A stretch of 64,000 nt of DNA from Candidatus Omnitrophota bacterium (lineage in GTDB: Bacteria; Omnitrophota; Gorgyraeia; JABMRG01): NCBI GenBank assembly GCA_030593065.1, contig JAUVHV010000001.1, positions 81,965-145,964 of the forward strand, written 5' to 3'. Each line of letters opens with the position of its first letter. The stretch's first letter is position 1. Shown one piece after another: positions 16,492-25,941 of the stretch. The notes beneath the pieces are model-generated. The model was given only the letters and a program-made list of their open reading frames with translations, searched no databases and had not been told where the DNA came from. A program made the translations under genes and the position numbers.

Positions 16492-16520
<29 letters not shown>
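16221..16520 (+). CDS. FtsB/DivIC-family septum formation initiator
   Basis: A 99-aa bitopic membrane protein: an N-terminal span (about residues 5-20), then a leucine-zipper-like coiled coil (LKEKNRLLNSEIEKLSEENQ) and a short globular end with DPFYIEKKARDKMGIGKRGE, which matches the FtsB/DivIC consensus DPxYIExxAREKLG. It would join FtsL/FtsQ-type proteins at the division septum. Immediate position after eno is typical. Its 3' end overlaps the S1 gene by 29 bases. Confidence 0.9.
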
Positions 16521-16923
<403 letters not shown>

Positions 16924-16959
16924 CTCTTTTTCGCAGGTAATCAACCCCCTATATTTCAG

Positions 16960-16988
16960 TTGACGATATTATATCTTTTTGTTAAAAT
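16960..16988 (+). promoter_or_regulatory. Promoter of purB
   Basis: TTGACG (16960-16965), 17-nt spacer, TAAAAT (16983-16988), 36 bases before the purB ATG. Confidence 0.7.
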
Positions 16989-17023
16989 AATCTTTCTTAA
17001 TATACTAAGTAAAGGAGAGCCCC

Positions 17024-18325
17024 ATGATTCCACGTTATAGCCTGCCTGAAATGAGCCGAATATGGCAACAGCAGAATAAATTTCAAAAGATGATGGAAGT
17101 AGAAATCGCGGCTTGCGAAGCACACGCGAAGAGCGGTAAAATCCCTAAAGGAGCCCTGGTAAATATAAAGAAAAAAGCAAGATTTAATCTAGCACGCATT
17201 GAAGCTCTTGATAAGAAGACCAACCATGATGTAGCGGCTTTTGTTGAAAATTTGCAAGACAATATCGGAGCGGGCGGCGAGTATATCCATATGGGGTTAA
17301 CATCGAATGATGTTACAGACACAGCTCTCGCGTTGCAGATGAAGGAAGCGGCAGATATTATTTTGAAAGACCTGACCTCTTTTAAAGATGCGCTTGCCAA
17401 GAAAGCCAAGCGATATAGAGATACTGTTATGATAGGAAGGACACATGGCATACATGCTGAGCCTATTACATTTGGTTTTAAGATGGCTCTCTTTTTTGAA
17501 GAGACGAAACGCAATATAAAACGTATCGAACAAGCGAAGGAAAATATAAGCATCGGAAAAATATCCGGTGCTGTTGGCACATTTTCCAACCTGGAGCCGC
17601 AGATAGAGAGTTATGTATGTAAAAAACTTGAGCTAAAACCCGCTCCTATCTCAAACCAGGTTCTCCAAAGGGACCGGCACGCGCAATATCTTACCGCCAT
17701 AGCTATAACAGGCGCGACGCTTGAAAAATTAGCTACGGAGATAAGAGGGCTGCAGCGCACAGAGATCCTGGAGGCAGAGGAGTATTTTTCAAAAAACCAG
17801 AAAGGTTCATCCGCCATGCCGCATAAGAAAAACCCCATTACCTGTGAGAAGATATGCGGATTGGCACGAGTATTGAGAGGAAACGCGCATGCCTCTATAG
17901 AGAATATAGCGCTTTGGCATGAGAGAGATATAAGCCATTCTTCTGTTGAGAGGATTATTATACCCGATTCTACAATATTGATAGACTACATGCTCAGGAC
18001 CATGACAGAGCTCATAGAACACCTTGTGGTATATCCGGAAAATATGCGAAAAAATCTGGAAATGACAGGGGGCCTTATATTTTCACAACGGGTTATGATA
18101 GAACTTATAAAGAAAGGTTTAACGCGCGAGCAGGCATATAGGCTTGTACAAAAGCACGCGATGAATGCGTGGAAAGAAGGCAAGGATTTCAAAGAGGCAC
18201 TTCTCAATGATAAGAAAGTCAGAAAGGTGCTAAAGCCACGGGATATAAGCAGATGCTTTGAACTCAGTTATTATTTGAGGAACATAAAAACGGTACTGAA
18301 GCGAACGGGGTTGATCTTAAAATAG
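17024..18325 (+). CDS. purB: Adenylosuccinate lyase
   Basis: Cleaves SAICAR to AICAR and adenylosuccinate to AMP. The 433-aa protein carries the family signature GSSAMPHKKNPI (near residue 265, with the catalytic Ser), the TSNDVTDTALALQ segment and the catalytic His region GRTHGIHAEPITFG. AAAGGAG precedes the ATG. It heads the purB-purC-purM-purD-purE run. Confidence 0.96.
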   Translation: MIPRYSLPEMSRIWQQQNKFQKMMEVEIAACEAHAKSGKIPKGALVNIKKKARFNLARIEALDKKTNHDVAAFVENLQDNIGAGGEYIHMGLTSNDVTDTALALQMKEAADIILKDLTSFKDALAKKAKRYRDTVMIGRTHGIHAEPITFGFKMALFFEETKRNIKRIEQAKENISIGKISGAVGTFSNLEPQIESYVCKKLELKPAPISNQVLQRDRHAQYLTAIAITGATLEKLATEIRGLQRTEILEAEEYFSKNQKGSSAMPHKKNPITCEKICGLARVLRGNAHASIENIALWHERDISHSSVERIIIPDSTILIDYMLRTMTELIEHLVVYPENMRKNLEMTGGLIFSQRVMIELIKKGLTREQAYRLVQKHAMNAWKEGKDFKEALLNDKKVRKVLKPRDISRCFELSYYLRNIKTVLKRTGLILK

Positions 18326-18373
18326 ATCTATGTTGATCACGAGAAAATTTTCAATAAAAAGGAGGCTGGAAAA

Positions 18374-19078
18374 ATGAAAAAAATAGAACAGGTTTATGAA
18401 GGCAAGGCGAAGAAACTTTTTACTACAGAGGATGCGGATGTTTATATACAGGAATTTAAAGATGACGCAACGGCTTTTGACGCTACCAAAAGAGGTACAA
18501 TCGTGGACAAGGGTGTGGTAAATAACAAAATCTCGACAAAATTATTCCAGCTTCTGGAGGCAAAGGGCATACCAACCCATTTTATCGAGCGCTTAAACGA
18601 CAGGGATATGGCTGTTAAAAAGGTTGAGATCATTCCTCTTGAGGTCACTATGCGCAATGTTGTAGCGGGCGGTATGGCAAAACTTTTAGGCCTTGACGAG
18701 GGTATTGTATTGGATGAGCCTGTTTTTGAATATCATTATAAAGATGACGCGCTGCATGACCCGCTTATAAATGATTTTCATATAAAAGCACTGAAACTTG
18801 CGACGAGCGCGGAACTTGATACTATAAAAGATATGTCATTTAAGATAAACGATATATTGAAAGAGTTTTTCGACAGCAGAAATCTGGACTTGATAGATTT
18901 CAAGCTTGAGTTCGGCAGGTGTAAGGATAAGGTCATACTGGCAGATGAGATATCGCCTGATACGTGCCGGCTTTGGGAAAAGAAATCCAAGAGAAAGATG
19001 GATAAGGATAGATTCCGCAGAGACCTGGGGAACATAGAAGAGACATACCAGGAAGTGCTAAAGATGATAGTAGATTAA
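18374..19078 (+). CDS. purC: SAICAR synthetase
   Basis: Joins aspartate to CAIR using ATP. The 234-aa protein begins IEQVYEGKAKKLF and has the substrate-binding VEIIPLEVTMRNVVAGGMA and the late LILADEISPDTCRLW-type motif (here VILADEISPDTCRLW). Length matches the bacterial short form. AAGGAGG precedes the start, and purM begins one base after the stop. Confidence 0.96.
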   Translation: MKKIEQVYEGKAKKLFTTEDADVYIQEFKDDATAFDATKRGTIVDKGVVNNKISTKLFQLLEAKGIPTHFIERLNDRDMAVKKVEIIPLEVTMRNVVAGGMAKLLGLDEGIVLDEPVFEYHYKDDALHDPLINDFHIKALKLATSAELDTIKDMSFKINDILKEFFDSRNLDLIDFKLEFGRCKDKVILADEISPDTCRLWEKKSKRKMDKDRFRRDLGNIEETYQEVLKMIVD

Positions 19079-19079
19079 T

Positions 19080-20087
19080 ATGAAATCCAAAAAACACTTA
19101 AGCTATAAAGATTCAGGTGTTGATATCGCGAAGGGAAATCTTTTTGTGCGGCAGATAGCTTCTATGGTTAAGCCGACAAAGAGCAAGCAGGTACTTTGCG
19201 ATATAGGCTCTTTCGGGGGCCTCTTCGCGATTGATAAGAATAGATACAAAGAGCCTGTGCTTGTCTCTTCTACCGATGGGGTTGGCACAAAGCTTATTAT
19301 CGCTCAGAGCTTAGGTATGCACCAGTGGGTAGGTTGTGACCTTGTTGGTATGTGTGTAAATGATGTCGCGACAACGGGCGCTGCGCCGTTATTCTTTCTT
19401 GATTATATCTCAACAGGCAAGATCAGGCTTTCTGTATTGAAGAATGTCATAAAAGGTATTGCCTCTGCGTGTAAAGAGGCCGGTTACGCGTTGATAGGCG
19501 GAGAGACGGCAGAGATGCCTGATATGTATAAATCCGGTGAATATGATCTTGCGGGTTTTTGCGTAGGCATAATAGATAAAAAGGATATCATTGACGGCAG
19601 CGGCATAAAAAAAGGGGACATTATAATAGGCCTTGCCTCGAGTGGGCCCCATTCGAACGGCTATTCTCTTATAAGGAAAGTATTTTCCAAAAGCGAACTT
19701 ATAAGATTTAAAGACCGTATTCTTAAGCCCACACGGCTTTACACGAAGCCTCTCCTGGAGTTGCAGAAGAAAGTTAAGGTGAAAGGCATTGCCCATATTA
19801 CAGGCGGCGCGTATTTTGAAAAAATTCCGCGCATTATCCCAAAAGGTTTATCAGCGGTAATAGATACAAGATCCTGGAGAGTGCCTGATATTTTTAAACA
19901 GATTCAGGCAAGAGGCAATATAAGAACCAGGGAGATGTACAGGGTCTTTAATATGGGTATAGGAATGGTTGTGGTTTTGCAGGTAAAAGATTTAAAGAAG
20001 GCCCAGTCTATACTTACCGGATATAAGATAATATCCCGGGTTATCGGCGAAGTAGAAAAAGGCGATGAGAAGGTAAAGTTATTATGA
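19080..20087 (+). CDS. purM: Phosphoribosylformylglycinamidine cyclo-ligase (AIR synthetase)
   Basis: Closes the imidazole ring of AIR. The 335-aa product shows YKDSGVDIAKGN, STDGVGTKL, GCDLVGMCVNDVATTGA, IGGETAEMPDMY and SSGPHSNGYSLIR, in the order expected of PurM. It begins one base after purC and overlaps purD by four bases (ATGA). Confidence 0.96.
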   Translation: MKSKKHLSYKDSGVDIAKGNLFVRQIASMVKPTKSKQVLCDIGSFGGLFAIDKNRYKEPVLVSSTDGVGTKLIIAQSLGMHQWVGCDLVGMCVNDVATTGAAPLFFLDYISTGKIRLSVLKNVIKGIASACKEAGYALIGGETAEMPDMYKSGEYDLAGFCVGIIDKKDIIDGSGIKKGDIIIGLASSGPHSNGYSLIRKVFSKSELIRFKDRILKPTRLYTKPLLELQKKVKVKGIAHITGGAYFEKIPRIIPKGLSAVIDTRSWRVPDIFKQIQARGNIRTREMYRVFNMGIGMVVVLQVKDLKKAQSILTGYKIISRVIGEVEKGDEKVKLL

Positions 20088-21400
20088 AAATATTGGTGGT
20101 CGGGTCAGGTGGTAGGGAGCACGCCCTTTGCTGGAAGATAGCGCAAAGCAAAAAAATTACTAAACTCTATTGTGCCCCGGGAAATGGAGGTATATCAGAG
20201 ATAGCTGAGTGTATAGATATTGGAGCGGGTGATATCCCCTCACTCTTAAATTTTGCGAAAAAGAACAGCATAGACATTACAGTAGTAGGCCCTGAAACCG
20301 CGCTGGTAAATGGTATAGTCGATAGTTTTGAAAAAGAAGGGCTTAAAGTCTTTGGGCCTGATAGAAAAACAGCAATGCTCGAAGGCAGTAAAATATTCGC
20401 AAAAAAAACAATGGTTAGATTCGGCCTTCCGACAGCGGATTTTAAGGCCTTTGATAGCGCAGATTGCGCAAAGTTGTTTATAAAGAAAAAAAGCGCCCCT
20501 CTTGTTATTAAGGCAGATGGCCTTTGTGCCGGAAAAGGAGTAATAGTGGCTTGCACAGAAGAAGAAGCGCTATCTGCCGTAGACTCTTTTATGGTTGATA
20601 AAGAGTTTGGCTCAGCCGGTGAGAAGATTATTATAGAGGATTGCCTCGTAGGTGAAGAAGTCTCTATTATCCTGGTAAGCGATGGCAAGGATTTTATTCT
20701 TTTACCATCAAGCCAGGATCATAAGAGAGCGCTGGACAATGACCAGGGCCTTAATACCGGGGGCATGGGCGCATATTCACCAGCACCTGTTATTAACGAA
20801 ATATTAGAAACAAAAATAAGAGATAAGATTATCCGACCGCTTATAGAAGGGCTTTATAAAGAGCAGGCTCCTTATAAAGGTATTTTATATGTCGGCCTTA
20901 TGATTGTGAATAATGAACCGTATGTCCTTGAATTTAATGTCCGCTTTGGAGACCCTGAGACTCAGGTTATCCTGCCGAGGCTTAAATCAGATCTTGTCGG
21001 CATAATAGAAGCCTCTTTAGATGGAAATATTAAGGAGATAAGACTAGAGATTGATAAACGCGCCTGCCTATGCGTGGTCTGCGCTTCAGGCGGCTACCCT
21101 GGCCACTATAAGAAAAATTTACCTATTGATGGCTTAAACATGGCGCTTAAGATGAACGGTGTGATGGTTTTTCATGCAGGCACAAAATTAACGCAGTATC
21201 TGCCTGCTGGCCAGGCAGGAGGGGCAAACAATACGCAATACGAAACAGATGGCGGACGCGTACTTGGTGTTACATCTATCGCCGCGAGTATTAAAGATGC
21301 GGTAGATAGGGTTTACGAGGCTATTTCGATGATAAGTTTTAACGGTATGCAGTATAGAAAAGACATAGGCTTTAAAGCGCTTGAAAGGATTAAGAGCTAA
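20084..21400 (+). CDS. purD: Phosphoribosylamine-glycine ligase with palindromic insertion
   Basis: Forms GAR from phosphoribosylamine, glycine and ATP. The 438-aa ATP-grasp protein shows VVGSGGREHALCWK, the A-loop KADGLCAGKGVIV, LPSSQDHKRALDNDQGLNTGGMGAYSPAP and EFNVRFGDPETQ. Near residues 371-380 the frame contains YLPAGQAGG, encoded by a GC-rich palindrome (21200-21218), between HAGTKL and TDGGRVLGVT where homologues have a loop of only a few residues. The insertion keeps the frame and lies in a surface loop, so the enzyme is probably functional. Confidence 0.94.
   Translation: MKILVVGSGGREHALCWKIAQSKKITKLYCAPGNGGISEIAECIDIGAGDIPSLLNFAKKNSIDITVVGPETALVNGIVDSFEKEGLKVFGPDRKTAMLEGSKIFAKKTMVRFGLPTADFKAFDSADCAKLFIKKKSAPLVIKADGLCAGKGVIVACTEEEALSAVDSFMVDKEFGSAGEKIIIEDCLVGEEVSIILVSDGKDFILLPSSQDHKRALDNDQGLNTGGMGAYSPAPVINEILETKIRDKIIRPLIEGLYKEQAPYKGILYVGLMIVNNEPYVLEFNVRFGDPETQVILPRLKSDLVGIIEASLDGNIKEIRLEIDKRACLCVVCASGGYPGHYKKNLPIDGLNMALKMNGVMVFHAGTKLTQYLPAGQAGGANNTQYETDGGRVLGVTSIAASIKDAVDRVYEAISMISFNGMQYRKDIGFKALERIKS
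21200..21218. repeat. In-frame palindromic insertion within purD
   Basis: CTGCCTG (21200-21206) and CAGGCAG (21212-21218) are inverted around CTGGC, with an embedded CTGGCCAG palindrome. In the purD frame it encodes LPAGQAG. The position inside a length-variable loop suggests insertion of a mobile palindromic element, as known for Rickettsia palindromic elements. Confidence 0.7.
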
Positions 21401-21421
21401 AACTGTTGAGGAGAAGAGAAG

Positions 21422-21898
21422 ATGGCAAATAAGCAAGTTGTAATTATTATGGGCAGCAAATCTGATATGCCTATTATGCAGCATGGAGTTGACCTGTTTA
21501 AGGCATTCGGTGTAAGCTGTGATGTTAAGGTTTTATCAGCGCACAGGACACCTAAGCAGACTATTGAATTCGCAAGTACAGCCGTTACTAAAGGTTATAA
21601 AGTAATAATAGCGGCAGCGGGAGGGGCAGCGCATTTAGCAGGAGTAGTCGCGGCGCATACCATCCTTCCGGTTATAGGCGTTCCTATTGAGACAAAGGCT
21701 TTAGGCGGGATTGATTCATTATTTTCTACTGTACAGATGCCTTCAGGCATTCCTGTAGGCTGTATGGCAATAGGCAAGGCAGGAGCGGTCAACGCTTCAA
21801 TATACGCAATAGAAATTCTGGCGCTGGAGAATAAAGCTTTGCAAAAGAGACTTGAAAGGCACAAGAAATCTCTTGCCACAAAAGTGCTTAAAAAATGA
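21422..21898 (+). CDS. purE: N5-carboxyaminoimidazole ribonucleotide mutase (PurE)
   Basis: Converts N5-CAIR to CAIR (class I). The 158-aa protein has IMGSKSDMPIMQ, the catalytic His in VLSAHRTPKQT, AAAGGAAHLAGVVAAHT and GIDSLFSTVQMPSGIPVGCMAIG. A class I enzyme implies a PurK partner, which is not in the window. AGGAGAAGAG precedes the ATG. It overlaps the next gene by four bases. Confidence 0.95.
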   Translation: MANKQVVIIMGSKSDMPIMQHGVDLFKAFGVSCDVKVLSAHRTPKQTIEFASTAVTKGYKVIIAAAGGAAHLAGVVAAHTILPVIGVPIETKALGGIDSLFSTVQMPSGIPVGCMAIGKAGAVNASIYAIEILALENKALQKRLERHKKSLATKVLKK

Positions 21899-22500
21899 AA
21901 ACAAGCATTATCAGCATTGATGCCAACACGCCGCAGGAAAAAAAAATAAGAGACGCCGCAAATATTTTAAGGCGCGGGGGTATAGTGGCAATACCAACAG
22001 AAACGGTATTCGGGCTTGCCTGCGATTTAGCAAATATAGAGGCGATTAAAAGATTATATGCTATAAAAAAGAGGCCGAAAGATAAACCCTTTGCAATTCA
22101 GGTAGCAAGTATTGATAAGGTTTTAAGCTTTGCTGACAGACTAAACCCCGGGCTTGACAAGGTCTTAAATAGGTTTTGGCCAGGGCCTCTTACAGTAATA
22201 ATAGATAGCAAAGAAGGTAAAAAAGGTTTCAGAATACCTGACAATAGAGTTGCTCTTGCGCTACTTTCGGAAATAGGCCGCCCGCTTGCTGTTACAAGCG
22301 CGAATGTTTCAGGCGAGAGTGCTTTAATCTCTGTAAAAGATGTCACAAGATGTTTTAGCGGCCTGATAGACGCGATTATAGATGACGGCAATCGCATCTT
22401 CGGCATTGAATCTACAATTTTGGATTGTACGGTAATACCATTTAAAATATTGCGAAAAGGCGCGATAGCAGATAAACTGAAGCAGTATATTAAAATATGA
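21895..22500 (+). CDS. tsaC: Threonylcarbamoyl-AMP synthase (Sua5/YrdC family)
   Basis: Makes threonylcarbamoyl-AMP for the t6A37 modification of ANN-decoding tRNAs. The 201-aa single-domain protein shows LRRGGIVAIPTETVFGLACD, AIKRLYAIKKRPKDKPFAIQV, FWPGPLTVII and RPLAVTSANVSG, all YrdC-fold signatures. It lacks the Sua5 C-terminal domain. It overlaps purE and the phosphatase gene by four bases on each side, and the tsaC-phosphatase-rpiB-glyA order is shared with Bacillus (ywlC-ywlE-ywlF-glyA). Confidence 0.92.
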   Translation: MKTSIISIDANTPQEKKIRDAANILRRGGIVAIPTETVFGLACDLANIEAIKRLYAIKKRPKDKPFAIQVASIDKVLSFADRLNPGLDKVLNRFWPGPLTVIIDSKEGKKGFRIPDNRVALALLSEIGRPLAVTSANVSGESALISVKDVTRCFSGLIDAIIDDGNRIFGIESTILDCTVIPFKILRKGAIADKLKQYIKI

Positions 22501-22964
22501 GTAATATCAAAAAGATACTTGTAGTATGTACAGGTAATGCCTGCCGTTCTCCGATGGCCGAGGGTTTTTTGAAAAAAGATCTTAAAGTAGAAGACGGTTT
22601 TGAGATAGCGTCAGCAGGAATATTTGCAACAGATGGTTTAGCGCCTACTCCAGACGCTGTCCATGTAATGAATGAACAGGGTATTGATATATCCGCTTAT
22701 TCATCAACAGCGTTTTCCAGCCTTCTCGCAAAAGCAGCGGATCTTGTCCTGGTTATGTCGGAGGAACATAAGAATTTTGTAATAAAGGCAGTCCCCGGTA
22801 TCGACAAAAAGGTTTTTCTTTATAAGGAGTTCGCTGGCGCAGACGGTGAGGACAAGAATATAATTGATCCCATAGGCCAGCCTGTAATAGTCTATAGAAG
22901 TGTGCGCGATGAAATTCAGAATTTGACACAAGAGATAATAAAAAGAATAAAATCTTCACATTAA
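22497..22964 (+). CDS. Low-molecular-weight phosphatase, YwlE-like
   Basis: The 155-aa protein carries the P-loop VCTGNACRSPMAEG (Cys11, Arg17, Ser18) and the general acid Asp124 in IIDPIGQPVIVYRSVRDEI. The DP-containing C-terminal segment and the gene context resemble the Bacillus protein-arginine phosphatase YwlE. The residue that in YwlE is Thr (CTGNTCRS) and favours phosphoarginine is Ala15 here, so substrate preference (phospho-Arg or phospho-Tyr) cannot be assigned. No McsB-type arginine kinase is present in the window. Confidence 0.85.
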   Translation: MSNIKKILVVCTGNACRSPMAEGFLKKDLKVEDGFEIASAGIFATDGLAPTPDAVHVMNEQGIDISAYSSTAFSSLLAKAADLVLVMSEEHKNFVIKAVPGIDKKVFLYKEFAGADGEDKNIIDPIGQPVIVYRSVRDEIQNLTQEIIKRIKSSH

Positions 22965-22981
22965 TATAAGGGGTTAAACGC

Positions 22982-23431
22982 ATGAAAATAGCAATTGGCT
23001 CTGATCACGGCGGTTTCAGGCTCAAACAGTCTCTCATAGATTATTTGAAGAAAAATAGCCATAATGTTATCGATGCAGGATGTTTTAACGATAAGAGCTG
23101 TGATTACCCGCAATACAGCCATGAGGTAGCGGCCCTGGTAAGTAAAAAAAGAGCAGACAGAGGAATAACGATATGCAAAAGCGGGATAGGAAATTCTATA
23201 GTAGCAAATAAAGTAAAAGGCATCAGGGCCGCGCTGTGCTATAGCATACCACAGGCCCGGTCAAGCCGTGAACATAACGATGCCAACGTATTGGTATTGG
23301 GCGCGGCTTATACCAAGCCTGCCGTTGCTAAGAAAATCGTATCAGTATGGCTTAGGACAAAGGCGCTTGGAGGAAGACACGCGCGCAGAGTGAAGCAGAT
23401 AGAAAAGTTAGAAATGCGTAGAGTATTATAG
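22982..23431 (+). CDS. rpiB: Ribose 5-phosphate isomerase B
   Basis: Interconverts ribose 5-phosphate and ribulose 5-phosphate. The 149-aa protein begins [15 protein letters not shown] and has the catalytic Cys65 in [27 protein letters not shown] and [14 protein letters not shown]. The usual CGTG after the catalytic Cys reads CKSG here. It supplies pentose phosphate for the neighbouring purine genes. The RBS AAGGGG is weak, and glyA starts eight bases after. Confidence 0.93.
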   Translation: MKIAIGSDHGGFRLKQSLIDYLKKNSHNVIDAGCFNDKSCDYPQYSHEVAALVSKKRADRGITICKSGIGNSIVANKVKGIRAALCYSIPQARSSREHNDANVLVLGAAYTKPAVAKKIVSVWLRTKALGGRHARRVKQIEKLEMRRVL

Positions 23432-23439
23432 GAGACAAA

Positions 23440-24693
23440 ATGGACGCGATAAAAAAATATGACAAAAAACTTTATAAGGCTATTGTCGGAGAGCAGAAAA
23501 GGCAACAGGAAAATCTTGAACTTATTGCAAGCGAGAACTACGCGACAGACGCTGTGCTGGAGGCACAGGGTTCTGTCCTGACTAACAAATACGCGGAAGG
23601 TTATCCCGGCAGGCGCTGGTATGGAGGTTGCGAGCATGTTGATATTGCCGAAAGCCTTGCTATTTGCAGAGTAAAAAAGCTTTATAAGGCAGAGCACGCG
23701 AATGTACAGCCACATTCAGGTTCAAGCGCGAATATGGCCGTAGTATTTAGCCAGCTTAAATTCGGTGAAAAGATTCTTGCTATGGATCTTGCCTGCGGAG
23801 GCCACCTTACGCATGGGCACCCTTTAAATTTTTCAGGGAAATATTTCAGGATTATTCCATACGGAGTGGACCGGAAGACAGAAAGACTTGATTACGACGC
23901 TATTCTTTCTTTAGGAAAAAAGCATAAGCCAAAACTTGTTATAGCCGGCGCGAGCGCATATTCCCGGACTATACACGCAAAGAGGCTAAGAGAGGTATGC
24001 GATAAGATAGGCGCGATGCTGATGACTGATATGGCACACATCGCGGGGCTTGTAGCCGCGGGATGCCACCCAAATCCAGTACCATATTCCGAGTTTGTAA
24101 CCAGCACAACACATAAGACACTCTGTGGGCCTCGCAGCGGTTTTATACTTTGTAAGAAAAAGTTTGCCAAACCCATAGATTACATGGTCTTCCCGGGTTT
24201 GCAAGGCGGGCCGCTTATGCATATAATTGCCGCAAAAGCCGTCGCGTTTAAAGAGGCGCAGACAGAGAGATTTAAAAAGAAGCAGATACAGACTGTAAAA
24301 AACGCTTATGCCTTATCTGAACAGCTAAAGAGATTAGGTTACAGGATAGTATCCAATGGAACAGATAATCATATGCTTCTTGTAGATGTATTCAAATCAA
24401 AAGGCATAACAGGTAAAGAGGCATCAGCAGTACTTGATAAAGCGCGCATTACAGTTAATAAGAATCTTATACCATATGATACGCAGCCGCCGCTTGTAGC
24501 AAGCGGCATAAGGCTTGGGAGCCCGGCACTTACTACCCGGGGCATGAAAGAAGAGCAGATGAAATATATCGCGGGGTTGATAGACGTTGTATTATCTAAC
24601 ATATCTAATAAGAAGAAAATAAGAGAGGTAAGAGAGGCTGTATCTAATCTTACAAAAAAATTCCCTATTTATAAATCCCGGGTATTATTGTGA
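23440..24693 (+). CDS. glyA: Serine hydroxymethyltransferase
   Basis: PLP enzyme converting serine and THF to glycine and 5,10-methylene-THF. The 417-aa protein shows [42 protein letters not shown] and the PLP-lysine motif [15 protein letters not shown]. It provides glycine for purD and one-carbon units for purN and thymidylate synthesis. Overlaps the next gene by four bases (GTGA). Confidence 0.96.
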   Translation: MDAIKKYDKKLYKAIVGEQKRQQENLELIASENYATDAVLEAQGSVLTNKYAEGYPGRRWYGGCEHVDIAESLAICRVKKLYKAEHANVQPHSGSSANMAVVFSQLKFGEKILAMDLACGGHLTHGHPLNFSGKYFRIIPYGVDRKTERLDYDAILSLGKKHKPKLVIAGASAYSRTIHAKRLREVCDKIGAMLMTDMAHIAGLVAAGCHPNPVPYSEFVTSTTHKTLCGPRSGFILCKKKFAKPIDYMVFPGLQGGPLMHIIAAKAVAFKEAQTERFKKKQIQTVKNAYALSEQLKRLGYRIVSNGTDNHMLLVDVFKSKGITGKEASAVLDKARITVNKNLIPYDTQPPLVASGIRLGSPALTTRGMKEEQMKYIAGLIDVVLSNISNKKKIREVREAVSNLTKKFPIYKSRVLL

Positions 24694-25202
24694 AAAACGA
24701 GAAAAAGATTAAAAACAAAAAACCGCGGGCCATAAACCAGGCATTGAAACGGCCGGATTGGGATACTTATTTTTTAGAGCTTGCTCATCTTGCCTCGCAA
24801 CGCGCAACATGCCTGCGGCGCAAGGTAGGGGCAGTCATTGTAAAGAACAGGCATCTGTTATCAACAGGGTACAATGGCGCGCCTAAAGGTATTTCCCATT
24901 GTGATGTTACAGGTTGCCTTCGTGAAAAACTTAACATTCCATCAGGAGAGAACCATGAACTTTGCAGGGGCTTGCATGCTGAGCAGAACGCGATTATCCA
25001 AGCAGCTCTTTATGGGGTTGGCCTTGAAAAAGCAACGTTGTATTGCACGACATTACCATGTTCAATATGCGCAAAGATGATTATAAACGCCGGTATAAAA
25101 GAGATAGTTATTTCAGGAGGGTATCCGGACAGGATAGCAAGTGAATTTTTTAAAGAAGCAGGGGTAAGGGTTAAATATGTTAAGAAAAGAAGAAACAATT
25201 AG
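24690..25202 (+). CDS. dCMP deaminase (ComEB-like cytidine deaminase family)
   Basis: Zinc deaminase converting dCMP to dUMP for dTMP synthesis. The 170-aa product has the catalytic HAEQNAI (His96, Glu98), LPCSICAKM (Cys124, Cys127) and [10 protein letters not shown], with an additional Cys/His set of dCMP deaminases (CDVTGC, HELCRG). GTG start overlapping the glyA stop. Fits before the ribonucleotide reductase operon in deoxynucleotide supply. Confidence 0.9.
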   Translation: MKNEKKIKNKKPRAINQALKRPDWDTYFLELAHLASQRATCLRRKVGAVIVKNRHLLSTGYNGAPKGISHCDVTGCLREKLNIPSGENHELCRGLHAEQNAIIQAALYGVGLEKATLYCTTLPCSICAKMIINAGIKEIVISGGYPDRIASEFFKEAGVRVKYVKKRRNN

Positions 25203-25263
25203 ATTTTAAGAGGTTTTAAGAGGTTTTTACTTAGGATTCTGTTAAATTGCCACCTATAACTGC

Positions 25264-25316
25264 TTGACAATACAACATATAGTGATAAACTCATTTATTA
25301 CTACTATATGATGTAT
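25264..25316 (+). promoter_or_regulatory. nrdR promoter with inverted NrdR-box-like sites
   Basis: TTGACA (25264-25269), 16-nt spacer, TAAACT (25286-25291). The spacer is exactly ATACAACATATAGTGA (25270-25285). The reverse complement of 25301-25316 matches this 16-mer at 13 positions. The boxes have the A/T core and TG-rich flanks of NrdR boxes, although neither fits the consensus fully. Autoregulation by the NrdR encoded just downstream is the likely purpose. Confidence 0.55.
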
Positions 25317-25363
25317 ATTTTTAGATATATTGATTCCTACCTAAATAAAGAAAGACCTATCGA

Positions 25364-25822
25364 GTGAGATGCCCTTATTGCGGTTATAAAGAAGACAAGG
25401 TCATAGATTCCCGCGCAAGTTCAGAGAATGATTCTATCCGGAGAAGAAGAGAGTGCCTAAAGTGCCAAAGGCGCTTTACTACATATGAGCATATTGAGGA
25501 TATGGCGCTTATGGTAGTAAAAAAAGACGGGCAGCGCCAGGGGTTTGATCGTAACAAGCTTACTTCAGGAATACTAAAATCGTGTGAAAAGAGGCCTGTA
25601 AGCGCAAGTAAAATAGAGCATCTCGTTGATGACGTAGAAAGGACATTACAGAGAAAACATGAGAAGGAGGTAAAGTCGTCGCAGATAGGCGAGATGGTAA
25701 TGAAGAAATTGCAGGGGCTTGATGAGGTAGCTTACGTACGTTTTGCTTCAGTTTATAGAGAATTTAAAGATGTAACAGAATTTATGAAAGAGTTAAAATG
25801 CGTCTTAAACAGATCTCGTTAG
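25364..25822 (+). CDS. nrdR: Transcriptional repressor NrdR
   Basis: NrdR represses ribonucleotide reductase genes in response to ATP/dATP. The 152-aa protein starts with a zinc ribbon ([16 protein letters not shown] and [12 protein letters not shown]) followed by an ATP-cone domain ([20 protein letters not shown]). The start codon is GTG at 25364, fixed by the zinc-ribbon register. It precedes nrdD, its expected target, after a 119-base gap with an AT-rich inverted repeat. Confidence 0.95.
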   Translation: MRCPYCGYKEDKVIDSRASSENDSIRRRRECLKCQRRFTTYEHIEDMALMVVKKDGQRQGFDRNKLTSGILKSCEKRPVSASKIEHLVDDVERTLQRKHEKEVKSSQIGEMVMKKLQGLDEVAYVRFASVYREFKDVTEFMKELKCVLNRSR

Positions 25823-25829
25823 ATATTAG

Positions 25830-25905
25830 GTTAAAAAGTTCAAAAAGTTAAAAGGTTTTAAAAATTAAAATGTTTAAACTTTTTAAACCTTTTTAACTTT
25901 TAAAC
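25830..25905. repeat. AT-rich long inverted repeat between nrdR and nrdD
   Basis: Two arms of about 33 bases made of GTTAAAAAG-like units (25830-25862) and their complements CTTTTTAAAC (25872-25905) can form a long imperfect hairpin. No G+C clamp, so not a classical terminator. It may attenuate or stabilise transcripts between nrdR and nrdD. Confidence 0.6.
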
Positions 25906-25941
25906 AATATAAAATATTCAATAGAATAAACAGGGGGAAGA

